64,000 nucleotides of DNA from Blastomyces gilchristii SLH14081 (Eukaryota; Ascomycota; Eurotiomycetes; Onygenales; Ajellomycetaceae), in contig NW_003101679.1 in NCBI RefSeq assembly GCF_000003855.2, forward strand, positions 2,331,379 to 2,395,378, written 5' to 3'. The translations under genes were made by a program, and so were the position numbers. The first letter of the stretch is position 1; the number at the start of each line of letters is the position of its first letter. Positions 47,310-57,934 of the stretch are shown here, piece by piece. The notes beneath the pieces are model-generated. The model made no database searches and had not been told where the DNA came from. It was given only the letters and a program-made list of their open reading frames with translations.

Positions 47310-48910
47310 ATAAGTTCAAAAATACACTCAGTTGATATGGAAAAAGATACTTTCTCAAATACTATTTCTAAGATTGAAATTCTGAAGAGAAGAAAGAAAG
47401 AAGAAATAGAGAAATAACAAGTTCTTGAAATACAGAAACTTGAAAAAGTAAGCAAGATTCTTGAAAAGCAGTGTCTGAGTGAGATGAATGAAGAAGTTCT
47501 GTTAATTCTTTATACTCAGACTAGACAACTACAGAAGATGATCAAGTTCAAACTTGGAATTTCAAACACAGTTGAAAAAATATTGAAAATTCCTAGTATA
47601 ATCACTGACTCTTTATCTTACTCTTCTTCTTTTTTTCCTACTTCTTCTTCTTCTTTGAATCAGAAGAAAACTTATGCTCAAGCAGCTGAATCTGCTGTCT
47701 CTAAATCTGCTATCTCAAAATCTGCTCAAAATCCTGAGAAAACTGAGAAGAATACTGCTCATACTTCTATTCATAGAAAAGTAGAAAAGAAAATATAAAA
47801 AGAGAAAAACTTTCAAATCTTCAGAAATAGAAGACTTATTCTCAAAGTCTCAAATCAGAACATTCTGCAAAGAAACAAGCTAAACTCAAATCTCATTTTC
47901 AGAATCAGAAATAAAATTAATCAGCAGTTCTTTTCTCAGTTAATAACTAATATTAAAGTTCAAAAATCAGTTATAGCTTCACTTGAGTTATTATTCTTTG
48001 AAAGCTTCATCATTCTGACTATAATACTGAATTCAGTGCTGAATTTCTTATTCAGAATAAGAATCTCTGAAAGTCAGCAGTAGAGTCTTTGTTAAACATA
48101 ATAATTCTATCTGAGAGTAATGAAAAGTGAGACAAATTCATTCTTTATAATATTTCAGTTGAAATTTTTGACTGTGAAGAAGAAATGCTACTTCTTAAAA
48201 ATGAATTGAAAGAATATAACTCTATTCAACTGAGAAAAGAGTCTGTATAGCTAAATTCAATTGAGTTCAGATAAAGCAGAAGAAATGTCTCTGTTCTAGT
48301 ATATATAAAAAGATGTGAACAGTCAAAGATCTCTGAAGTAAGAGTAGCAGATTTGAAAATAAGAGTTCATGAATACAAAGACTCAAGAATAAATCTCAAA
48401 GCTCAAATACAGTGTTTAAACTGTCAAAGATATAGACACTTTACAATCTTATATTTTAGAGAATTAAAATATGCATTCTGTGCCAGAGATCATAAAACTA
48501 GTGAGTATAAATATGAAACAGACTCAAAAAGAGATGAAATATGTTAATACACTCTACTTAAGTGCTCTAATTGTAAAGAAAAACATGCATCTAGCTCAAA
48601 AGAATGTATATTTACTTCAAGAACTCAAAAGAACTGAAGAAAAGATGAAACTCAAAGTCAATCTAGAACTGAAGAGAAGAGTCAAGTCAGTAAACTTACA
48701 ACTGTAAGCTTAAAAAGATGAAACTCTTAACTATCTAAATCTTTAAACTTCAATTCTTCAGCTAAATGTAAACAGAATTTGAATTCTCAAACTTCTGTTA
48801 AGATTAGAGAATTAAGAAATGACTCTAATAATAAACTAAATATAATGTAAGCAGTTGAGATTCCTACTTTTCAAAATAGTTATAATCTACTATCTGATAA
48901 TAGTGATTAG
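47310..48910 (+). pseudogene. LINE ORF1 (Gag-like) remnant (LINE3)
   Basis: The ancestral start codon, ATG in LINE1, reads ATA at 47310; the next Met is at 47337. An N-terminal helix (EILKRRKKEEIEK, one TAA) leads to a 104-codon open piece (47484-47798) with LYTQTRQLQKMIKF and SLNQKKTYAQAAESAVSKSA. After a frame offset near 48085 come FILYNISVEIFDCEEEMLLL and the zinc-knuckle block (48353-48600): QCLNCQRYRHFTILYF, CARDHKTSEYKYE and LKCSNCKEKHAS. The stop is TAG 48908-48910, 30 bp before ORF2. Function: RNA binding in the LINE RNP. Confidence 0.82.
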
Positions 48911-48939
48911 ATTCTACTCTATCTCTACTCTCTTTTAGT

Positions 48940-51900
48940 ATGAATATACAACAAAAATATCAAAAAAAGTTTAAAATCTCTTCAAAAATCACATTTATTC
49001 AAAATAATGTGAATAGAAACTCAAATTGTATTTATTCTTGTCTTCAAATTATATTTAAATAAAAAGTTGATTTTATACTACTTCAGGAACTGAATTTTAA
49101 TACTGAGCAAAAATACATCATTTCTCATTCAAGCTACTACTACTTTCTACCTCAAAAGTCTGAGATAAAGTCAAGAGTAGTGATCTATGAAAGAAAGAGA
49201 TTAAGATATTAATTTAATCTAAGATTTAATATTATGTCTGACTCTGATATTCTGATGAGTGATATTATAGATAAAGAAAATGAGTTTGATACTATACAGC
49301 TTATAAATATCTATAATAAAAAATCATTGAAGAAAAATAACAATATCTGAACAATTAATAGAGAATTTCTGAATATAACTTTATCAAGAAACTCTATAAT
49401 TATAGAAGATTTCAATGCATATCATCTCTAATGAAATTCAGAATGCAAGAGAGCAGTAAGAGCTGATAATCTAGTTAAATGAATCTTTGAGCATTTAATA
49501 GATTTGATTAATAAGTCTGATTAATAAACATTCTTTAGAAAAGATATGAAACAGAAATCTATTATAGATCTAATCTTCATATTATAAAATCTAATAAAAA
49601 AAAGACTTGTAAACTGATTTATTGATTTAAATGAGACATCAGAATCAGATCATGAGATTATTCAATTTGATATTAAACTGAGTGAAAAATAAATGAGTGA
49701 AAACTCTCTTCTCTCTAATCAGTTTAACTTTGAAAAAGCTGATTGAAAAGCAGTTGAAGAAAGTATGAAACTATTAAAATCTGAAAGACAGAGTGAGCTA
49801 TATTGAAATTCTGGTCAAGATATCTCAAATGAAATACTTGAAAATAGAGTGAAGCTCATTACATCTGTTATTCTAACAAGTGTTAGAGACAATATTTCAA
49901 AGAGACAATCTTCTTAGTATTCAAAATCTTAATGAAATGAGAATATCTTATCTAAAAGAAAAGAATTAGCTACTACTTGAAGAGATTGAAAGAATGATGT
50001 AATATCTGATAAAGAGTTCAAAACTGTCAGAAATGAATATTTTTCAGATATTAAAAGAGTTAAAACAGACTACTGGAATAATTTTCTTGAAGAAGCATAA
50101 GAAAAGAAAGTTTTTAAAGCTTTTAACTATACTAAAACAAGAAGTGTAGCAAAACTTTCAGTCTTAGAATATGAGTTTTAGAATAAATTATATACAGTAA
50201 ACTCTTTTGAGGAAAAATGTCAAGCTTTCATGAGAATTCTCTTACAGAACTCATCAGATTCAGATTCAGATTCAGAGAAAGAGAATATATCACTTCTTAA
50301 CTACATTGATGAAAATGATAGAGAATGGCCTGATCTTATACAAGATGAATTAGAGTCAGTTATCTTCTCAAGTTCTGTTAAAACTGCTGCAGAGCCTGAT
50401 TCAATTAATCACTTAATTATTTAAAATATATATTCCTACTTAAAGAATGAATATTTTGAGCTCTTTTTTACTCTCTTGAAAAATGAATATCATTCTGAAT
50501 ACTGAAGAGAAGTCACTGAAGTGATTCTTATAAAATCTAATAGAAAAACTTTAATTTCTAAGTTATATAGAGTAATATGTCTATTGAACAGTCTAGAAAA
50601 GGTTTTGAAAAAGATAATAGCTACTCAACTATCTTTTATAAGCTCTATTAATAACTCTCTTTCATTCAGTGAATAAATGAGAGATTGAAAATAATGTTCT
50701 GCAATTGACACTGTTCTCTCAGTTATTCATGATATTTAAATAGTAAAGTTTGAAGATCTGGTCTCAACTGCAGTTTTTATTAATATAAAAGAAGTATTTA
50801 ATTATGTTTCAAAGTCAAAGTTAATTCAGACTTTGAAGATGTTAAAACTGTCACTTTCTCTAATAAAATGAGTTAACTATTTTATATCTAAAAGAATTAT
50901 ATAACTTTTCTTTGATGAAATGAAATAAGATAAGTCTGAGATAAAAATAGAAGTGCTGTAAGAATCTTCAATCTCACTTATTTTATTTGAAATATACACG
51001 GTATATCTATTCAAAGATAGAAATATGAAAATAGTGCAATCTCTGAGTTATACAGATGATATTGATCTAGTCTACAGCTTAAAAACTATTAAAGAGAATT
51101 TAAAAGTAATTGAAAAAGCTGTAAAGAAAATCTTTATTAGAGTAGATATCAATTAAATTCAATTTAATATAAATAAAACTGAGTTAATTCATTTCTTTTC
51201 TAAATTCAATAAGAAAGAACTATCTCTAACTCTTTTAAATAGAGAGATTAAACCCAGTTTAAATATCAAATGATTAGAAGTATGATTAAACTTCAAATTG
51301 AATTTTAAATATTATATTCAACAAAGAACTGTCAAGATAGAAAGACTATTGAACAACATTATCAGACTATTAAATACAGAGAGAGATCTATTCTTTCAGA
51401 CTATGAGACAGTTATATATAGTCTGTATTATCTCAGTAGCTGATTATAAAGTTTAAGTTTGATAAAATAATCAAGAAAATTTCACTGAACTCTTTCAAAG
51501 TCTGTAAAACAGAGCTTTAAGAAGAATTCTGAAAGTATTCAAATCATCTTCTATTAAAGTAATGAAAATTGAAGCTTCAATTCTCTCTTCTACTATTAGA
51601 TTTGAAAAGATCTGTATGAACTATGCTCTGAGAGTTATAAAGATACACTTAAATTATATAATCAGAGAAAGAGTCTCTTCTTCATTTTTATCAATTAACT
51701 CTAGAAATGAACTGAATTGAAATAGATTTCTTGATTGAAATGAAAATAATTGTTTAAAGAAAATGTCTTCTCAACTGTACAGACTATACTCACTAATTAA
51801 AAATCAATTTTCTTCTTTAAATATTGAAAAAGTTGCTTATAAAAAGTTATCTCTCTGAAGAGAAAAGCTTGAATCTCTTATAGACTTATAAATAAGTGAA

Positions 51901-52902
51901 CTATCTAAAGAGAAAGAATATGAACAGTATTTGAAAAGAATTTCTATAATTAATATAAAAGACTCTATTCTGATTTATTCAGATAACTCAAAAAATGAGA
52001 ATTTAAATAGATTAGATACAGACATTGTTTATACTGAAGATAATATTAATTTTATCTTAAATTTCTGGAATTTAGACTATGAATCTGAAGTCTTTGACAC
52101 TGAACTATTTATAATAGTGAAAGCTTTCAAACTTATTAAAATAAAATCTTATAAAAGAGAAAATAGTTTGAAAGAGATATAAATATTCTCTGATAGTCAA
52201 GCTGCTTTCAAAAGACTTAGAAATAGTCAGATTTATAATGATTAAATAAATCTTGAACTGATCTTAAACTTCATTTTAAAAATTCAAAAAAGAAGAATAT
52301 CAAAGCTGATAATTTATCTGCACTGAGTTCCTACTTATATAAATATTCATGACAATGAATTGACTGATTCAGCTGCAAAAAAAGATTCAGAATTAAGTAG
52401 ATTTATTTAAAAAATTATGTTCTGATCTTTTATAAAGAGAAAAATAAAAGAATCTTGTTTAGACAAGTGAAATAAAAGCTAGCAGAAATAAAAGAAGAGT
52501 ATATATTATTTAAGATTTGAAACAAAACCTAAGTGAATATCTTATTCAATTAAATGTAAAAAGAAAATATTCTCATCTATAATACAGCTGAAATTAGAAT
52601 ATAATTATTTTAAATCTTATATATAAAGATTTGATGATAGATTTAATTCAATAGAATACTCATTCTGCAATGTAAATGAGAATTCTGAGTATATTATAAT
52701 GCACTGTGTATTATACAATAGTCTCAGAGTCAGATTAAAAGAGAAGTATAATTTAAATCAATTAAATATGAGATTCTTATTCTCAACTGAGACAGGAATT
52801 AAATACTTAATAGACTTTCTATCAGAAACTCAAGCAGCTATAAGAAAATGACTGAATTCAGAAATATCTGAATATAAAGAGGAGAAAATTGATCAGATAT
52901 AG
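48940..52902 (+). pseudogene. LINE ORF2 remnant: endonuclease, RT, RNase H (LINE3)
   Basis: ATG at 48940 follows ORF1 by 30 bp. The endonuclease reads FIQNNVNRNSN, DFILLQE, SIIIEDFNAYH with two stops at the expected WW, and SDHEIIQFDI. RT near 50500-51100: EVILIKSNRKTLISKLYR, ISLLNSLEKVLKK-like, AFNYV and SYTDDIDLV. RNase H: ILIYSDNSKNENLN, EVFDTELFIIVKAFK and IFSDSQAAFKRLRN. The protein ends with ETGIKYLIDFLSETQAAI and TAG 52900-52902. About 1,320 codons. The RNase H after RT is typical of the Tad clade. Stops are dominated by TGA. Confidence 0.88.
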
Positions 52903-53191
52903 TCTGTTAAAACAGCTATATACTATCTTTTAATAATTTGTTTTATTACAGTCTCTCTTTATTTTACTTTACTTTTTTGTTTCTATTCTTTTCTATCTAT
53001 CTATTTAATGTGTCTATCTTTAAGACTGTGTTCTCTTTTCTTTTGTCATGTCAAATGATTTCAAAATATCAGAAGATGTTAAAATACTGTAATTTATAAA
53101 CAGTTTTTGTATTCTGGGCTGGAATTTTCTGATTTTGTATATCTGAAATTGATGAATGTATAATAGTTAACTTTATAGATATAGGAAAAAC

Positions 53192-53214
53192 CCTGAGAAC
53201 TTTTAGTTCTCAGG
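53192..53214 (+). other. Conserved 3'UTR hairpin of LINE3
   Basis: The arms CCTGAGAAC and GTTCTCAGG with a TTTTA loop are identical to those in LINE1 and LINE4. It is followed by TGCATACATCTATAATTGAAG and the (AAT)n tail. Confidence 0.75.
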
Positions 53215-53278
53215 TAGATGTCATAGTCTCTGACTGCATACATCTATAATTGAAGAGTAATAATAATAATAATAATAA

Positions 53279-53383
53279 GACTACTATCTAATCTTAAAAC
53301 TGTGTAATGATATCAATTAAATTGGTAATGAGACCATCAAATATTCTGGTCCTGGTCCCAGACACGGTCACACGGTCAGTCTA
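53279..53383 (-). mobile_element. 105-bp MITE fragment, copy F
   Basis: GACTACTATCTAATCTTAAA to CACACGGTCAGTCTA is the left-end ~105 bp of the MITE in reverse orientation. It begins directly at the LINE3 (AAT)n tail. The other 400 bp are not found beyond the LINE3 5' end. Confidence 0.88.
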
Positions 53384-54111
53384 GATCTTAGAGCATAGGG
53401 CATGGTCAGGTGACTCACACAAGCCTCATCACCCCAATATCCACTCACACCAAGCCTCTAGCTTAGATAGCTTCTTCTTCTTCAAGATTCAGTTTCAATA
53501 TGATCTAGTATACTGCTGCTATCCACCCTGGTAAAGCTAGTCTTCGTCCCGTAACAACATGCTCTCCTACCATACGCGCTAAAACGGTCGTCTGGTCTGT
53601 TATACAGGGGCCATCATCTTAGTCATCGACTACATCAGACGTAGCTAGGACCTATCACGCTTCAAGATGTATCTACTAATTGACTACGCTTCTGATATAC
53701 GTATGAAGGTATTTTACTATGCTAGGACATACTTTTCAATTTTCGATGGTATACCTAGGTAAAATTAACTTAAAAATATACAAAACTTCAACGCCATCCA
53801 AGAACACCCCCATCCAGCATCCTCCCAAGTATTCGCGACTGTTTCTAACGACCGACGTGCGGAATACTCTCCTATGATTAAACCGTGTCTCCTGGTCATC
53901 GTGCGCAGTAACAGAGAGATGGAGTAGAAATTGTAGAGTAGAAATTTTTTTTTTTTTTGTTTCTATTAACAGCTCATTAGTAGGGGGTTCGACGCAAACA
54001 TCCCATAAACCCAACGAATTGGTGGGGTGGGGTTTGGGGGGTGGGGTAACGGCATTCAATCCCCTATCCCTTTCCAAGGGTCGAAGAATGATGTTAACAG
54101 CCCGAAAGTCT
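53384..54111. other. GC-normal unique sequence, no gene called
   Basis: Base composition and CpG frequency change sharply from the flanking elements. A 254-codon open frame on the minus strand (54500-53736) overlaps the metallothionein in another frame and has low-complexity Pro-rich sequence; I treat it as a shadow. The stretch includes the metallothionein 3' region and a T16 run (53946-53961). Confidence 0.6.
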
Positions 54112-54222
54112 TCAAGACATACATTTGCCACAGGTCGTGCAGCCGCAGGTACCGGATGACGAACAAGAGCAGGTCTTGGGGCCCTCACAGGGGCATTTGT
54201 CATCTCCGCATCCGCAGCCCAT
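54112..54222 (-). CDS. Metallothionein, 36 residues
   Basis: A short single-exon frame from ATG at 54222 to TGA at 54112-54114 encodes MGCGCGDDKCPCEGPK and continues as a Cys-rich chain. Ten of 36 residues are Cys, arranged as four CXC pairs (C3/C5, C10/C12, C18/C20, C26/C28) with C31 and C34 adding two CX2C spacings. There are no aromatic residues. This is the signature of small fungal metallothioneins, cytosolic chelators of copper, zinc or cadmium. No signal peptide. A TATA box (about 54458-54465) and a 5'UTR intron (54363-54294) lie upstream on the same strand. It has no stops or C-to-T decay and lies in the GC-normal island, so it is probably a working host gene. The metal is not predictable from sequence alone. 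Confidence 0.9.
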   Translation of the reverse strand: MGCGCGDDKCPCEGPKTCSCSSSGTCGCTTCGKCMS

Positions 54223-54293
54223 TTTGGATATTTACCAAGAGGGGGTTTTGGGTGATGCGTTGGTGAATTCGTTGGTGATTTGTGTGGTTGATT

Positions 54294-54363
54294 CTGGTTT
54301 CGGGGGTTGTTAGTATTTGGCGAGTATGGTGGGGAGGGATCAGAGTGCCAGTCAAAACAATAC
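54294..54363 (-). other. 5'UTR intron of the metallothionein gene
   Basis: 70 nt on the minus strand: GTATTG donor, TACTAAC branch site and AACCAG acceptor, about 70 nt upstream of the ATG. Size and signals fit a fungal spliceosomal intron. Confidence 0.7.
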
Positions 54364-54457
54364 CTTGTTTCTTGTTTGGAGGATAACAAACGATGAAGAT
54401 GGGTAAGAATAGTAGAAGGATAGGAGGAAAGGGAAAAAAAAATAGCGTAGTAGAGGT

Positions 54458-54465
54458 TTATATAG
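54458..54465 (-). promoter_or_regulatory. TATA box of the metallothionein gene
   Basis: The minus strand reads CTATATAAACC about 235 bp upstream of the ATG and about 95 bp upstream of the intron donor. A pyrimidine-rich stretch with TTTTTTTTTCCC precedes the presumed start of transcription. Confidence 0.6.
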
Positions 54466-54522
54466 AGGAGGAAAATACACTTTTGGATGTAGTCATTCAT
54501 ACGTCACTATTTGTCAACGGGA

Positions 54523-55140
54523 CAGAGAGCGTTAGGTTTGCCTCGACAGGTCGAATGGAGCTTTAATTCTCAGCTGTTAAGCTTTAGAGAGAACTTAGAT
54601 AAAAAATAAAAAATTACAAAATACAAAACATATTAAATTAAATTAAAAAAAAAGGCGAGAATAAATCAATATGCTAGCGGAATGCTTCCAGAAGCCGCTG
54701 TGCCCCTTGATAGTCGTTGGGTGAGACAATTGGCAAAACAATGATAATATACAATCTCTAGCGGAAGCAAAGGCAAAGTCGGGGAAATGGGAAGTACAGA
54801 AAAGGTAACCGCAGAAACATAAATAACACCTATCTAGAACCTTGGAAATATCCGACTTAGAATCTGATGCCTCCCGGTTCCCTTATTTTCGCCATATCAG
54901 TAGAACGCAGAATGGTACAAAATTATTTCATCCTGACGCCGTATATGAAATTCACTTTATTGAAGTACCTACCTAGGTAGCGCCTGGGCTGCCTGCCTGA
55001 AAGGACCCTGTGACCAGTGATCACATGATGCTCCGCATCCATCCTGTAAATAGCAATATCACTACACTGTGGCCAACAACCTCCTTTCCCTTTCTCAAGG
55101 ATTAGATTAGTCATCAATACAATACTAGCTACTGCCAACC
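54523..55140. other. GC-normal intergenic sequence, no gene called
   Basis: Normal CpG content. A 71-codon open frame (55138-54923, minus) has no recognisable domain. An A-rich stretch lies near 54600-54650. It could hold metallothionein upstream control sites or the end of another gene; I cannot tell. Confidence 0.5.
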
Positions 55141-55287
55141 ATCTCTATAGCTTTCTCCCTGATATTAGATCTCATATACTAACATTCTAATCCTTCTCAA
55201 ACACATATCAGCTGACAAGTAGGAGAAACTGAGAAAATTTTTCTCATAATACATAACAACATAATTATAAGAAATCAATCACAGATT

Positions 55288-56858
55288 ATGAAAAATCTCT
55301 CTGAACAGATTCAAATCCTGATATAAGAAAATATCAATCTTATCAAACATATCATCACAAGTCAAGACACTCTAGCAGCAGAAAACAGATATCTGCTAGA
55401 GCAGATTATTACACTGAAGATATAAAGTAATACAGAGATCTCATCTGTAAATAGAAATATCACTGAAATCACAACAGTTATTAAAATCAAACTTAAGAAA
55501 TCAGATATGTTTGACAGTTATTCAGACATCAGATTCTGACTACTGAATATTGAGAATAATATACATGAATATCTTATTATGAATAATACATTTAAAATCA
55601 TCTATACAGTCAGCTATCTTAATAAATTAATATAATAATGCATACAACATCTTTAGATATCATATGATATTTACATTATATTATGAGAGATTCTCAAAGT
55701 ATGATTACAGAATAATTATCAGATCTCAAACTCAGAGTTACATGCTGAACTACAACTAACTGAGCTGTAAATGAAATTATATTAAAAGACAATTGACTTT
55801 ATCACTTAATTTAAAATAATTACTATAAATATGAAATGAAATAACACTGTTATATATATAATATACTGAGTGAAACTAACACATCTCATATTAACTCAGA
55901 TAAATCAGGCATATTTCAATATATAGTTAGTCACATTTACAGAATGAAACAGCCCCGGTGGCCGAATGGTTAATGCGGCCACTCAGTAGCACCTTGGCGT
56001 GGGAAACCAAGGCGCGTGGGTTCGAAACCCGCAGGGGATACATTAAATCCGGAACTCAAGCACCTCAGGTTTCTAATAAATACAGAGGTGTACAAATCGC
56101 TTCAATGAATTGCTCTATGTTCCTGGGCTGGAAAGTTATTATCGCATGTATCTAATTGTCACTTCTTTGTATTTTCCTATGTTCTTGTTATCTTGACATG
56201 GTCTCAACACCTGTATTTCCTCCTGTATAATCAACACTTGACCTGTATTTAACATCACGCAAGGACTCATCATAAGCTCCGCTTGCATATGAGTATAATG
56301 GAAGAATAATAATAATAATAATACAGAATGAAACAAGTTATACTATAAGTGAAAAGTCATATTATTATAATATATCAGTTTATTAAATAAGACTTCAAAT
56401 GTATTCAATTCAATGAGTAAGAATATAACTGATTACAATTCTCAGAGAGATAAGTAAGAGAAGCAGATAAAAACTTATATTTATTAGATACTGAATTCTT
56501 TTAATAATAAAGAGATGATCTCTACATCTGATGTGAAAAAAAAGAGCACTGATGAAACATCTACTACTCAAAAGTTAAATATCTCATATAAGTGATAGCT
56601 CTTAGCTGATAAATTATAATAATAAGATTCTGAACTCTATTTCTCATATCACTTCTTATCAGAATTACTAGAGATATGAACTTTTAATCAAGATTTCTCT
56701 CTTCAAACTTTAAACTTCAAACTTCTCAGTATATTAATAGAAGTGATAACATATCTATCATAGCTTCAGAAGTAAAACCTCTTTGTATAAGAAGTAAATA
56801 ACTACAGATTATCAGAATAAACTATATATTATATTATCTCTGTGCTAAAGAACACAGT
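55288..56858 (+). pseudogene. gypsy D Gag remnant
   Basis: ATG at 55288 starts MKNLSEQIQIL, followed by NLIKHIITSQDTLAAENRYL (a coiled-coil-like start) and KIKLKKSDMFDSYSDIRF. This aligns with the FDGxxxxLRxFL region of gypsy Gag. The frame is then broken by TGA, TAA and the SINE at 55952-56322. No zinc knuckle was resolved. Confidence 0.65.
55952..56322 (+). mobile_element. tRNA-derived SINE, copy 3
   Basis: 371 bp with A box TGGCCGAATGGTTAATGCGG, B box GGGTTCGAAACCC and an (AAT)n tail. A perfect 13-bp target duplication ACAGAATGAAACA lies at 55939-55951 and 56323-56335. CpG sites are mostly intact, so it is a young insertion in decayed gypsy D Gag. A 65-codon open frame over the tRNA part is a by-product. 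Confidence 0.94.
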
Positions 56859-57420
56859 CACACTGAATAATCTATAATAACTTATACTGATAATAAATAT
56901 CTCAGTAATAATTGACTCTGAAGCAGTATTCAATGTCCTCACACTCAGAGCAGCAGAATTTTTAAATGTGAAAAAAATACCATGTATGAAGATTAAACTA
57001 TATAATCTAAATAACAATCTGTATAAGATATACTTATATATATATAAACTTGAACTTTCTGACTCAATAGATTAATTACATACTTACTATTTCAGACTGC
57101 TACAAATGTTCATTCTTATAATATTAGAAAGATCTTGACTAAAGCAAACAAATCTGAATATCAACTGAAAACCCAGATAAATTATCATCAGAATCAACTG
57201 ATAATAACAAATAAAACAGACTATATAATAATTAGATAATATTGATCTCATATCTCTTCTGATATAGCTATAAACAGAAACTGAAAGTTCTGTACTCATC
57301 TCAGTCTCATGATAGATCAAGAAATATGAAGATGTGTTTCACAAGTCATCACCAGATACTCTTCACTCTCATTTCATCACAGATATGTATATCATCCTAA
57401 TAAATAATAAGACTCTCAGC
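56859..57420 (+). pseudogene. gypsy D protease remnant
   Basis: ISVIIDSEAVFNVLTLRAAE aligns with the retropepsin IIDSGAxxNFIS motif (G to E). A hydrophobic IKLYNLNNNLYKIY stretch follows. Stops occur further on, and the MITE begins at 57421 between protease and RT, the same relative place as MITE B in gypsy A. Confidence 0.7.
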
Positions 57421-57926
57421 TAGACTGGCCGCCGGGACTATGAATTTCACATTTGATTCCATTTGGTCTGATCTCATACATTTCTTGGCGTGAATCCCGC
57501 TGGGACTGGCTATCAAAAAAACATGTAAAGTGACTATATATCAGATCTTAAAATGGAACCATGACTTGAAAAAAATGAGAAAGTGGTCCCATTTGGTCCT
57601 ATTTAGTCCCATTCTTGGCATAAAGTTACTATTTTTAGACATTTTAAGGTTTTTTTTAGACTATTTTTAATTTTTTAAAAAGTAACACTTTTTGATAATG
57701 CTTAAATGAGATTTAAAGTCATTTAAAGCAATAAAAATAATTTAAATTGAGAAGTGGAAATCATGGTCCCATTTGAAAAATGTGACAAGAGTAGACAGTA
57801 AGTCTCACTGGGACAGTATGAAACTACTATCTAATGTTAAAACCGTGTAATGGAATCAGTCGAATTGGTAATGAGACTATCAAAAAATCTGGTCCTGGTC
57901 CCAGACACGGTCACACGGTCAGTCTA
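57421..57926 (-). mobile_element. 506-bp hAT-type MITE, copy G (least mutated)
   Basis: TAGACTGGCCGCCGGGAC to CACACGGTCAGTCTA, with a perfect 8-bp target duplication CTCTCAGC at 57413-57420 and 57927-57934. It retains the most CpG/CpC sites of all copies and is the best stand-in for the consensus. Confidence 0.96.
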
Positions 57927-57934
57927 CTCTCAGC

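Larger units (their letters stand above)
46272..53278 (+). mobile_element. Full-length Tad-like LINE (LINE3)
   Basis: About 7.0 kb in the order 5'UTR, ORF1, ORF2, 3'UTR with hairpin, (AAT)n tail. It is collinear with LINE1 after removing the gypsy insertion. It lies between the Helitron and a MITE fragment. No target duplication is visible. Confidence 0.92.

Noticed and set aside
53736..54500. 254-codon minus-strand open frame in the GC island as the main gene
   Set aside because: It overlaps the metallothionein in another frame, its Pro/Ala-rich part is the out-of-frame reading of Cys-rich codons, and it spans the TATA box and the 5'UTR intron. The ten-Cys 36-residue frame is far more specific.
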